From NCBI GenBank assembly GCA_016868475.1, contig VGGU01000007.1:1-64000 (forward strand): a DNA stretch of 64,000 bases, written 5' to 3'. This stretch comes from Bacteroidota bacterium. Lineage in GTDB: Bacteria; Bacteroidota; Bacteroidia; Chitinophagales; Chitinophagaceae. Below, piece after piece: positions 19,244 to 28,364 of this stretch. A program made the position numbers and the translations under genes. The notes below the pieces were generated by a model. It was not told the DNA's origin. It searched no databases and saw only the letters and a program-made list of their open reading frames with translations. The stretch's first letter is position 1, and every line of letters begins with the position of its first letter.

Positions 19244-20626
19244 TTATTTAATTTTTTCAAATCGGGCTTGAAAAAACCTAAGATACTTGGGTTCATAAAT
19301 CATTTTTAACCCTTTGATCTTATTTCTATTTTTAAAAACCTCGGCCGTTGATTCTGCTACCACATCCATATGAGCCTGCGTATATACTCTTCTTGGTATA
19401 GTAAACCTGACAAGCTCTAAAGCGGGATTGTAGTTTTCGCCATTTGCCTTTCTTCCTGCAGATACCACCCCTCTTTCCATTGTTCTGACACCGGAATCAA
19501 TATAAAATTCTGCAGCCAGTGCTTGTGCAGGGAACTGATCTTGTGAAAGATGTGGCAAAAAAGCCTTTGCATCTACAAAAATTCCATGACCCCCGATAGG
19601 CTTCACGATTGGAATACCATACGCTATCATCTTGTTGCCCAGATATTCCACCTGTCCTATTCTAGCTTTTTGGTGGTTATCATCCAAGGACTCTTTGATC
19701 CCAACAGCTATAGCCTCCATATCTCGTCCGGCCAAACCACCATAGGTGTGTAACCCTTCATAAACTACAACCAAATTTCTAGCTTCTTCATATACATCAT
19801 AATCATTTGTTGCCATGAAACCCCCGATGTTAACTAAGGCATCTTTTTTAGCGCTCATCGTTGCTCCATCGGTGTAAGAACATAACTCTTTAACAATTTC
19901 TTCCACGGATCGGTTAGCATACCCTTTTTCTCTTTGTTTTATAAACCAGGCATTTTCGGCAACCCGGGTCATGTCGTGAATTATTTTAATTCCGTGCTTT
20001 TGTGTCAAGGATCTGAGTTGCTTCAGATTTTGCATACTGATGGGTTGACCACCGGCCATGTTCACATTGGTTGCAATGCTGATATAGGCAATTTTTTTTG
20101 CTCCGTGTTTTTTGATGATGGACTCTACTTTTCCCAGGTCAACATTACCCTTAAACGGATGTTCATTTAGCGGATCATGAGCTTCATCAATAATGATATC
20201 AGTAAAAATTCCTCCGGCCAATTCCTGATGCAATCTTGTGGTGGTAAAGTACATATTGCCAGGTACGAGTTGCCCCTTTTTAATCATAATCTGTGAAAGC
20301 AGATTTTCGGCCCCTCGCCCTTGGTGTGTTGGAATTACATATTTGTACCCATAATGCTCCTTAATGGAAGCTTCCATTCGTTCAAAACTCTTACTTCCAG
20401 CGTAGGCTTCATCACCCAACATAAAAGCACTCCATTGCCTATCACTCATTGAGCCAGTTCCACTATCCGTTAGCAAATCAATATAGACAAAATCTGACGG
20501 GAGTAAAAACGTGTTATATCCTGCTTTTTTAATTTGTGCCAAACGCTGCGATCTACTGGTGACCTTTAACAGTTCCACCATTTTCATTTTATAAGGCTCT
20601 GCCCATGATTTCTTAAAGTCTTTCAT
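19244..20626 (-). CDS. tpl: beta-eliminating lyase: tyrosine phenol-lyase-like (tryptophanase/TPL family)
   Basis: RGAENLLSQ, NMYFTTTRLHQE, AGGQPISM, SAKKDALVNIGGF (PLP Lys), VRTMERGVVSAGR, YEPKYLRFFQARF; motif residues match TPL rather than TnaA. Confidence 0.82.
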   Translation of the reverse strand: MKDFKKSWAEPYKMKMVELLKVTSRSQRLAQIKKAGYNTFLLPSDFVYIDLLTDSGTGSMSDRQWSAFMLGDEAYAGSKSFERMEASIKEHYGYKYVIPTHQGRGAENLLSQIMIKKGQLVPGNMYFTTTRLHQELAGGIFTDIIIDEAHDPLNEHPFKGNVDLGKVESIIKKHGAKKIAYISIATNVNMAGGQPISMQNLKQLRSLTQKHGIKIIHDMTRVAENAWFIKQREKGYANRSVEEIVKELCSYTDGATMSAKKDALVNIGGFMATNDYDVYEEARNLVVVYEGLHTYGGLAGRDMEAIAVGIKESLDDNHQKARIGQVEYLGNKMIAYGIPIVKPIGGHGIFVDAKAFLPHLSQDQFPAQALAAEFYIDSGVRTMERGVVSAGRKANGENYNPALELVRFTIPRRVYTQAHMDVVAESTAEVFKNRNKIKGLKMIYEPKYLRFFQARFEKIK

Positions 20627-20640
20627 AATTTATGATTTAA

Positions 20641-21081
20641 CTACTTGTTTTCCTTCCAAACTGTTTCATGGGTATCGACAATTTCTTTTCCCCACACCGG
20701 AAGTTCCTGTTTTATTTGTTCCACAATTTGGTTGCAGGCCTCAATAGCAGCTTTTCGATGTTTTGAAGAAGTAAATACAAATAAACAAATTTCACCCACT
20801 TTCACTTTGCCCAAGCTGTGGTAAATGTGCATACAAGTCAAGTCATACTTTGCAAATGCCTCTTCCCGAATTTCATGCGCCTTTTCCAAAGCCATTTCTT
20901 CATAGGCGGTATATTCAATATCGGTAACCCTACCCTTTCCTCTTTCATCAGCGCGGACCTGACCTAAAAAAATGCTATGCCCGCCGATTCCAGTTTTAAC
21001 ACTATGATGGGCTATGCTTTCTGCGATCTGCTGTGGCGTAATTGGCCCTAAAACAAAAATATTCTTATACTTCTTTTGCAT
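20641..21081 (-). CDS. moaE: molybdopterin synthase catalytic subunit MoaE
   Basis: GGHSIFLGQVRADERG, IYHSLGKVKVGE, RKAAIEACNQIVEQIKQELPVWGKE. Confidence 0.93.
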   Translation of the reverse strand: MQKKYKNIFVLGPITPQQIAESIAHHSVKTGIGGHSIFLGQVRADERGKGRVTDIEYTAYEEMALEKAHEIREEAFAKYDLTCMHIYHSLGKVKVGEICLFVFTSSKHRKAAIEACNQIVEQIKQELPVWGKEIVDTHETVWKENK

Positions 21082-22183
21082 ACGGTTTATTGTTATTAGG
21101 TGATAAATTGTTCATTATCCCTCCTAGTATTGAGTAATATTTTCGAAACGGATCTGCTTGTTGCAATTGCATCACGGCCTTATCGCTGCGCAGTCCACTT
21201 TTACAAAACACCAACACATTTTCGTAAGGCAATAAGCAATTTATTTGCTGCGCTATTGAAGACAAGGGTAATGCTAAGCACGGAACTGCTTCTATTTTAG
21301 GCAATTCGTCTTTTTCACGTACATCCACAAAAGCGGTAAGTTCAGGATTAAGAAAAAACATTTCCAGCGCTTTGTCCCAATCAATATTTTTTACCGCTGC
21401 ACACGTGATACGGTAATCACGATCTTGAAACTCTATTTGGCTAGCCGGTATTTTTTGATCGGACACCGGATTTTTATCAATAGCCAGCTCATTAAAACGT
21501 TGATCGAGTAAATTATAGTAAAGCATTTTTCCACAGAGAATATTCCCTAAGCCCACGATCAGCTTTATGGCTTCAGTGGCCTGCAGGGTGCCGATTATTC
21601 CAGGAAGCACACCTAACACGCCGGTATCATTACAATTGGGTATTTGCCCAGCATCCGGCGGGTCGGGAAACAGGTCACGGTAATTGTGCGCAATTCCGTT
21701 TAGGTCTTGTACATTAAACACACTCACTTGACCCTCGTATTGATATATAGCCCCGTATACCAACGGCTTATTCAACAATACACAAGCATCGTTAACCAAA
21801 TAACGAGTAGAAAAATTGTCACAACAATCCAACACCACATCATATTTTGAAATCAGCGCTATAGCATTTGAATTGTCTATGAATTGCTCATATCCTTCCA
21901 CAGCAATGTTGTAATATTTTTGACGAATTCGTTCAACCGCTACCCCAACCTTGCTTTTTCCAACATCACTTTCTCCATAAAGAACCTGTCTGTTTAAATT
22001 AGAAATATCCACGACATCCCCATCCACTACGCCTATTTTCCCCACCCCTGCTGCCGCCAGGTATAACAATGCAGGACAACCCAAACCGCCTGCACCAATT
22101 ACTAAAACCGATGCGCTATTCAGTTTTTGCTGCCCCTCATTGCCGAAGCCCATTAATTTTATTTGTCTGTCAAATCTTGTCAT
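21065..22183 (-). CDS. moeB: HesA/MoeB/ThiF family adenylyltransferase with C-terminal rhodanese
   Basis: VIGAGGLGCPALLYLAAAGVGKIGVVDGDVVDISNLNRQ; C-terminal CKSGLRS. Confidence 0.92.
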   Translation of the reverse strand: MTRFDRQIKLMGFGNEGQQKLNSASVLVIGAGGLGCPALLYLAAAGVGKIGVVDGDVVDISNLNRQVLYGESDVGKSKVGVAVERIRQKYYNIAVEGYEQFIDNSNAIALISKYDVVLDCCDNFSTRYLVNDACVLLNKPLVYGAIYQYEGQVSVFNVQDLNGIAHNYRDLFPDPPDAGQIPNCNDTGVLGVLPGIIGTLQATEAIKLIVGLGNILCGKMLYYNLLDQRFNELAIDKNPVSDQKIPASQIEFQDRDYRITCAAVKNIDWDKALEMFFLNPELTAFVDVREKDELPKIEAVPCLALPLSSIAQQINCLLPYENVLVFCKSGLRSDKAVMQLQQADPFRKYYSILGGIMNNLSPNNNKPYAKEV

Positions 22184-22194
22184 TGCCTAGTTGA

Positions 22195-22449
22195 TTATCC
22201 CCCCGAAAATGGAGGCAACAATGCCACTTCATCTCCATTTTCGAAAAGCCTATTTTGGGAGACCACTTTTTGGTTAACGGCTATGCTTATTTTCAACTCA
22301 CTAATACCAGGGAAATTAATGCTAAGCCAGTCCTTTAAAGCATTTACATCAGTCATCCCTTCTACGGTTAAGGAATTAGCGTTGATTATTTCAACTGCTT
22401 TGCCAAATGCTATTACCCTAATTGTACTACCTGTGGTTGTGCTTTCCAT
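22195..22449 (-). CDS. moaD: molybdopterin synthase sulfur carrier subunit MoaD
   Basis: Ubiquitin-like length, C-terminal VALLPPFSGG. Confidence 0.9.
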   Translation of the reverse strand: MESTTTGSTIRVIAFGKAVEIINANSLTVEGMTDVNALKDWLSINFPGISELKISIAVNQKVVSQNRLFENGDEVALLPPFSGG

Positions 22450-23015
22450 ATTGCTATATCATTTGGTGTATTCATATTCATGAACCCAGTTGGATACTTT
22501 TCTGTCAAATCGTCCATCGCCACGAGGCGGTGTGTTGATTCCAAAATAAGATCCTGTAGTTTAAGTTTATTTTCGCTAATACAAGCCGCCACCTTATTTT
22601 TTAACGTTACCGGATATATTGCCTGAAGTGGGTGAATACTTGAATTTGTTTCTGTTACAATAATTGTATTGCTGGCAATATTGTTAATCAAACGATGGAT
22701 TGCTTCAATTGGGAAAAACGGCGAATCGCAGGCAAGCAAGAGAACGAATTGTTTTTGTGTATAATGAAACCCTGTGTGCAAGGCCCCCATGGGTCCTTTG
22801 TGGGCAATAACATCCTTAACTGAATTAAACCCCAGTTGATCATATGCAGGAGAATTGGCAATTATCCTAAATGGAAACTGGTGTTGCTGCAATCTATCCG
22901 TCAAATGCAAAAGCATTGGCTTTCCGTTCATCAGCATTAACCCTTTATCCTGTTCCATCCGGGTGCTTTTGCCACCAGCCGTTACTACTATTTCTATGTC
23001 ATGCAGCGCAATCAC
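22413..23015 (-). CDS. mobA: molybdenum cofactor guanylyltransferase MobA
   Basis: VTAGGKSTRMEQDKGLMLMNGKPML, GPMGALHTGF, LLACDSPFF. Confidence 0.9.
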   Translation of the reverse strand: MIALHDIEIVVTAGGKSTRMEQDKGLMLMNGKPMLLHLTDRLQQHQFPFRIIANSPAYDQLGFNSVKDVIAHKGPMGALHTGFHYTQKQFVLLLACDSPFFPIEAIHRLINNIASNTIIVTETNSSIHPLQAIYPVTLKNKVAACISENKLKLQDLILESTHRLVAMDDLTEKYPTGFMNMNTPNDIAIWKAQPQVVQLG

Positions 23016-23752
23016 TGAAAAATAAATTTAATTGAAGCAATGGCAAGTACAGTGGCCAAAGCTATTTTCATTGCAGGAATATTGAATTTATTAGCGCCAA
23101 AATATCCACCAGCCACTCCCCCTGCTAAGGTTAGCAGCACAATCCATTCAAAATGTGCAGGCATTGCAATACCTACTATTCCGGAGCCAATGATGCCCGC
23201 AATGGAATTAAGAAAAATAAACAGGGCACTAATTGTTGCTGTTTGTTTTAAATCAGTCCAACCTAAAATCAATAAAATGGGTGAAAGAATAATCCCCCCA
23301 CCAATACCAATCAATCCTGAAACAAACCCAATGGACAATCCTAATGCAGGAGCCATCCAAAACTTTCGCACAATGCTTGTTGAACCACTTACCGGAAACA
23401 CATTAAGAATTCGCATCACCGGGAAAAGCAAGAGTACGCCAAGCACTTTTTGGTAGATTTTTGCATCCAGAAAAAACAAACTACCTGCAAATGAAGCGGG
23501 TACGGAAAAAATGATCAACGATAGAAAAAGTTCTTTTGGAAATTTTTCAACCCTTCGAAATGATAAAAAGGATATGGCCGAAACACCAATGTTTAGCAAC
23601 AAAGCAGTGGGACGAATTTCGGCAGGGGCAAATCCGTACAAGGTCAGCAGAACCAGGTAACTACTTGCTCCTCCATGTCCAACTGAAGCGTATAAAAAAG
23701 CCACTACGGGCATTAATACAAATAAAATCGATATGGAAAAGTGTGCTTCCAA
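23012..23752 (-). CDS. TSUP-family (TauE/SafE, COG0730-like) transporter
   Basis: ASVGHGGASSYL, GLIGIGGGIILSPILLI; 7-8 TM segments. Confidence 0.87.
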   Translation of the reverse strand: MEAHFSISILFVLMPVVAFLYASVGHGGASSYLVLLTLYGFAPAEIRPTALLLNIGVSAISFLSFRRVEKFPKELFLSLIIFSVPASFAGSLFFLDAKIYQKVLGVLLLFPVMRILNVFPVSGSTSIVRKFWMAPALGLSIGFVSGLIGIGGGIILSPILLILGWTDLKQTATISALFIFLNSIAGIIGSGIVGIAMPAHFEWIVLLTLAGGVAGGYFGANKFNIPAMKIALATVLAIASIKFIFQ

Positions 23753-23756
23753 AAAA

Positions 23757-24932
23757 TTACCAATAAAATACTTCTACCAAATCCCCCTTCTGCCAAATCT
23801 TATCATTTTCGTGCAAAAGTGCAAAGGCATTTACATCAGCAAAGGGCAATAGATTAAATGAATCCTGTCCATGCAAAATGTTTACTTCGCCATTGATCAC
23901 CACAGCCTTCAAGATGTTTGCCAATTCACCCTTTTTTTCCCATGGATGAGCCAAAGGTAATGTGGCAGAAGCAGAAAATGGGCGCTCAATACCACGCATG
24001 TATTGCAAACACGGCTTAACGTATTGATTAAAACAGGATACCACAGCTGCAGGGTTTCCTGGCAGGGCAAAAACCATAGTCTTTTCTATCTTGCCAGCAA
24101 ACATCGGCTTGCCAGGCTTTTGTCTGATCTTATAAAACAGCGGCTCAACACCTTCATCGGAAAGGGCTTGAAAGACAAAATCGTATTCGCCAACGGAGAT
24201 CCCGCCTACTGTGATCAATACATCGCTATTTCTTATCGCAGACGAAACCACCTGCCTTAACTCATCGACATTATCTTTTACATGAAAGGCCTCCGCATCG
24301 TTTATACCTATTGCTTTTAGATACGCTAATAATGCAGGTTGATTTGAATTATATATTTCACCAGTAAGCAATGGTGTTCCCGTTTCTACCAGTTCATTTC
24401 CGGTTACAATTATCTTTACTTTGGGTTGGCGGTATGCTTGAATATGTCTGATCCCAACCGAACTTAGCAATGCCACTACACCTGGGGTAATAACGGTTCC
24501 CGCTTTAACAATAATCTCTCCTGTTTTACATTGCGCTCCCCGCAATCGAACATTTGCTCCAGATTGAATGCTACCTTCCTTAAAAGTTATTTTATTGTCT
24601 TGGATGGATACCAGTTCTTGCGGAATTACCGTATCCGCGCCTGCTGGTATGGGTGCGCCAGTAAAAATGCGCGCGGCATCATTGCCACTAACATAATGTG
24701 ATTTACGCTCTCCGGCCTGAACACTACCAAAAATTACATACTCGGTTTTGCTTGCGTTAAAGCAAAATGCATACCCATCCATTGCAGAATTATTGAACGA
24801 GGGTACATCAATTGGAGCTGTAACATCATTTTTTACTACTCTTTCAATCGCTTCAGTAATGAGCAACATTTCAGAGGGCAGCTTCCAAACATGTTCTGCA
24901 AGTATTTGCTTTGCTTCAATTAAACCAACCAC
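23757..24932 (-). CDS. moeA: molybdopterin molybdotransferase MoeA
   Basis: FNNSAMDGYAF, IFTGAPIPAGADTVIPQE, ITVGGISVGEYDF, ALPGNPAAVV. Confidence 0.94.
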   Translation of the reverse strand: MVGLIEAKQILAEHVWKLPSEMLLITEAIERVVKNDVTAPIDVPSFNNSAMDGYAFCFNASKTEYVIFGSVQAGERKSHYVSGNDAARIFTGAPIPAGADTVIPQELVSIQDNKITFKEGSIQSGANVRLRGAQCKTGEIIVKAGTVITPGVVALLSSVGIRHIQAYRQPKVKIIVTGNELVETGTPLLTGEIYNSNQPALLAYLKAIGINDAEAFHVKDNVDELRQVVSSAIRNSDVLITVGGISVGEYDFVFQALSDEGVEPLFYKIRQKPGKPMFAGKIEKTMVFALPGNPAAVVSCFNQYVKPCLQYMRGIERPFSASATLPLAHPWEKKGELANILKAVVINGEVNILHGQDSFNLLPFADVNAFALLHENDKIWQKGDLVEVFYW

Positions 24933-24934
24933 AT

Positions 24935-25333
24935 TTATTTCTTTTTCAACTTATTCAACCTCAATCCCATTCCTATGCCGGCATTCCATTTTCCATTTGT
25001 ACTAGCTGTTTTAGCAGTATAATAAAAAGGAAGCTGAAAGACTAAATGCTTATAGGTATAAGTAATCCCGGCCCCTAACATGGGTATGGCAATAGAATTT
25101 TTTGTGGCCCCTTTGTCTTCCTTAAAACGTAAAGAAGGAAGCAGTCCAATAAATAGCTTAGACTCCCCTTTTGAGAAATTAATATTCGGCCCTAGGAAAT
25201 TCAGGTATGCAGCATTATTCACATATCCGCCAACAATGATACCCTCGAATAGAGAAGCGTTTCCATTTTTTTGCTGAGCAAATATTGTGCTTGAACAAAA
25301 TAAAATGGCCAAAGCAAAGATTAACTTTTTCAT
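24935..25333 (-). CDS. exported hypothetical protein, probable small beta-barrel
   Basis: Signal peptide MKKLIFALAILFCSSTIFAQ; alternating aromatic beta-strand pattern; sits between moeA and moaA. Confidence 0.55.
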   Translation of the reverse strand: MKKLIFALAILFCSSTIFAQQKNGNASLFEGIIVGGYVNNAAYLNFLGPNINFSKGESKLFIGLLPSLRFKEDKGATKNSIAIPMLGAGITYTYKHLVFQLPFYYTAKTASTNGKWNAGIGMGLRLNKLKKK

Positions 25334-25389
25334 GATTATAAATTTAAGTGGTTTATTGTTTTATTGTTGCAAATTCATGCTAAGCGCTT

Positions 25390-26373
25390 CTACCCGCCAA
25401 TACTTACCATTGAACGGTTGATCACGTGGTTGACATTGGTTAATTGATAGCCTTTTTCAAACTGATTGCCCATAGCAGCATGTTTAAGCTGAACAGACTT
25501 AAAAATAAGTTCCTCTATTCCGTCTCCATTGCGAAGAGCACTAAGCAAATCCAATTCATCTTTTCCAAAAAGGCAGTTTTTTATTTTTCCCTCTGCAGTT
25601 AGTCGGAGTCGATTGCACTCGCCACAAAACTGTTTGCTCATGGTGGTGATAAAAGCAAAAGTGCCTTCAAATCCAATAGCTTTATACTTACTGGCCGTGG
25701 CATGAGGCTCATCCTTCAATTTGATTATATCATATTGCTCCTGAACGTTGGCCAGTAATTCCTGCGCGGTAATCACTTTGTTCTTATGCCAACTATTACC
25801 GGTAAAGGGCATAAATTCAATAAACCTAACATGCAATGGTTTATTTCGGGTAAGCTCAATAAAGTCAACTAACTCATGCTCAATACTACCGCGAATGGCC
25901 ACTGCATTTATTTTTACACGGAAATCATTTTCTAATAGCAGTAAAATATTTGACCATACCTGCTCAAAAGCATTGCGTTTTGTTATATGTTCAAAAGTAT
26001 TCCCCTTCAAGGAGTCCAAACTCACGTTTACTGAAGTTACACCTGCCTTTTTTAAGGCTTCGATATGTCTGTGGACCAAACTGCCATTGGTAGTGATCAG
26101 CAATTCCACGCCCAGTACTGATAACCGTTGAAGAATTTCATCAAAATCCTTTCGCACTAACGGCTCTCCGCCGGTTAATCTAATTTTTCTAACCCCATGT
26201 TTTACAAAGATCTTAGCAAGGGCTTCAATTTCTTCACTTGTCATCAATTGAGCTTGCTTCATAAATGAATGACATTCTTCGGGCATACAATAATTACAAC
26301 GGAAATTACAGTTGTCAGTAACTGATATTCTGAGGTAGTCATGTATTCGGCCAAATCTGTCGGTAAGCATCAT
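25390..26373 (-). CDS. moaA: GTP 3',8-cyclase MoaA
   Basis: Radical SAM CNFRCNYCMP; FCGECNRLRLTAEGKIKNCLFG; C-terminal GG. Confidence 0.96.
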   Translation of the reverse strand: MMLTDRFGRIHDYLRISVTDNCNFRCNYCMPEECHSFMKQAQLMTSEEIEALAKIFVKHGVRKIRLTGGEPLVRKDFDEILQRLSVLGVELLITTNGSLVHRHIEALKKAGVTSVNVSLDSLKGNTFEHITKRNAFEQVWSNILLLLENDFRVKINAVAIRGSIEHELVDFIELTRNKPLHVRFIEFMPFTGNSWHKNKVITAQELLANVQEQYDIIKLKDEPHATASKYKAIGFEGTFAFITTMSKQFCGECNRLRLTAEGKIKNCLFGKDELDLLSALRNGDGIEELIFKSVQLKHAAMGNQFEKGYQLTNVNHVINRSMVSIGG

Positions 26374-26404
26374 GTCATTACTTCTCTTTGTTCAGCAGAG
26401 GTTG

Positions 26405-27019
26405 TTAATTTTTCTCGGTGCTGCAAGGCGGGGCACCATTTCCCGTCAATTCATTAGTAATAAATTCCTCCAACAAATAAGATACAGTTAAAAAGAAGGG
26501 CCCTGCCTCACCTTCGCGCAAACGCTTTGCCAGCGCAAGGGCAAACTCTCCGGTATGTTCTTCTAAAAATTTCCGATAAGCATCTTTGGTTACGCTTCTG
26601 CTTTCTTCATCCGATGCAATTACGTTTTTTACCAATAGTAAGGCCAGAAACTCCAACTGATACATAATGCTGTCGGGGTTCTCGCCTGTTTTAGGTGTAA
26701 ACCCAAATGCATTGTAAAATGCATTTGCGTCAGATACGCTATTGTATTTCTGCAGCAAGTGTGTTTCACTTAATGCAACACCTCCTCTAACAAATATGTT
26801 GGTGAACGCAGACAACACTTCATCTTCATTTGCCGATTCGGCAAGGGACAATAACATATTGTTGATGCTTTCATCCGGGTACCCTACCTGGTGTAAACCC
26901 ATCGCCATCTCTTTAATATTGAACAACCGTTCCTTATCAGGGTAGGCAAAACAATTTGCAATCAGTCTATACAAATCGGCATTCATGAGCATTACATCTG
27001 TCATTTGACTTGTTTTCAT
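26405..27019 (-). CDS. TorD/NarJ-family molybdoenzyme chaperone
   Basis: Helical TorD-like protein (YRLIANCFAYPDKERLF; LEFLALLL) directly downstream of molybdoenzyme subunits. Confidence 0.82.
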   Translation of the reverse strand: MKTSQMTDVMLMNADLYRLIANCFAYPDKERLFNIKEMAMGLHQVGYPDESINNMLLSLAESANEDEVLSAFTNIFVRGGVALSETHLLQKYNSVSDANAFYNAFGFTPKTGENPDSIMYQLEFLALLLVKNVIASDEESRSVTKDAYRKFLEEHTGEFALALAKRLREGEAGPFFLTVSYLLEEFITNELTGNGAPPCSTEKN

Positions 27020-27033
27020 TGAGTAATTCTTTT

Positions 27034-28323
27034 CTATTTTTGAAGCAATAGATCAATCCAAGGTACAAAGTGTTTTCTTCCGCCAATATTTTGGAAACCG
27101 CCATCCCATAAGGCAAAGGCAACTTTGGTTCTGTCAGTAAACGATGCCTTGTAGTGGTTGCCTGTATTCACAGGCACTACTATACAAAGTGTCCACTTTC
27201 CTTCTTTCCATTCAGCCCAAGCTTTAGCTTGTTGCGTTTCCTGCGTAGCAAGTGTTCCGAACCCTTCAGCCACGGCTTCTTCCACTGGTTCTTTTCTTTT
27301 TATCACCGACATAGGGTTATTGGAGTAGGTGCCTGGCATGTTACCTGTGGCATGTGTTTCAACAATTAATTCAGCTCCAATATCCTGAGCGTAAATTCTT
27401 TTACTTCGGTCTAAATAGCTTTCCAGACCAGGATAAACGTCTACCCACATATTTGGGTATTTCACCTGTACATCCTGGAATCCCTTTTCACAATCTTCCT
27501 GCCAAATGGCTTTCCAATGTACAATATGCACCATTCCCCCTTTATTACCCATCATGTAGCTGGGAATATCATTAAGACTAATTGGAAATTGAACGGCAAA
27601 TTGATCGCAAAACTTAACCACATCAACTTCATTGTTTTTTGAAGAATCATTCCACTCAATGCGAAAGGCAACTTCCTTGGGAAGATAAACACTCTTTATG
27701 GTCAGTTGTTCAACTGATGGATTTTTTAGCGTAGGATAAGTTGCTTGTTGTGGAGAAACGGGTAATTTGAGCGCCTCGATGGTTGACCAAAAATCCGCAT
27801 TTAACTCTTTAGCATTTATTTTCTGTTTTGCCGGATAGCTTTTTAATGCAAATTCAGCATCAACCCAATCAATTTTTTCCTTAGCAGCTGTCGGAGAATT
27901 GGTATTGGTTTTAACTGAAGGCTTTGTTGACGTATTAGCCTCCGTTGGTTTAGGGGTTGTTTTTGCTGGAGCAATCGGAGCGCTTTTGCTCTTGATGTAA
28001 GCCAAAATGTCTTTAAGTTGAACATCGGTAAGCGTTTGATCAGGCATCGGGATTTTGTTATGTTCATTGAACAACTTTACCGCAACCGGATCGCCACTTT
28101 TAACAAGAGCTTGAGATGAGCGAATAAACTTATTTAGCCATTGTGTGGGCCTGCGTGTTGTAACATTTATCAAGTCGGGTCCTACAATTTTTCCTTTGCC
28201 AATACTGTGACAGGCTGAGCAATTTGCTTTATAAATTTTTTCCCCTGCAGCGATTTGCTGAGCAAAGCTGTTTTGCAAACACATAGTGCTAATGCAAAAT
28301 GAGATGAGCAATATTCTTTTCAT
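27034..28323 (-). CDS. cytochrome c fused to ethylbenzene-dehydrogenase-type heme b gamma subunit
   Basis: N-terminal CSACH with signal peptide; Pro/Thr linker; C-terminal DMSOR gamma-like (MVHIVHWKAIWQEDCEKG...GNMPGTYSNNPMS; KWTLCIVVPV); likely start MKRILL. Confidence 0.8.
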   Translation of the reverse strand: MKRILLISFCISTMCLQNSFAQQIAAGEKIYKANCSACHSIGKGKIVGPDLINVTTRRPTQWLNKFIRSSQALVKSGDPVAVKLFNEHNKIPMPDQTLTDVQLKDILAYIKSKSAPIAPAKTTPKPTEANTSTKPSVKTNTNSPTAAKEKIDWVDAEFALKSYPAKQKINAKELNADFWSTIEALKLPVSPQQATYPTLKNPSVEQLTIKSVYLPKEVAFRIEWNDSSKNNEVDVVKFCDQFAVQFPISLNDIPSYMMGNKGGMVHIVHWKAIWQEDCEKGFQDVQVKYPNMWVDVYPGLESYLDRSKRIYAQDIGAELIVETHATGNMPGTYSNNPMSVIKRKEPVEEAVAEGFGTLATQETQQAKAWAEWKEGKWTLCIVVPVNTGNHYKASFTDRTKVAFALWDGGFQNIGGRKHFVPWIDLLLQK

Positions 28324-28364
28324 AAATTGTTTTTTCAAATTTCTATTGGATTCCTTCAATTAAT

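Noticed and set aside
26704-26727. Perfect 10-bp inverted repeat CAAATGCATT-GTAA-AATGCATTTG
   Set aside because: Lies within the torD-like coding region and is explained by the repeated peptide NAF-Y-NAF; no T-tract or regulatory context
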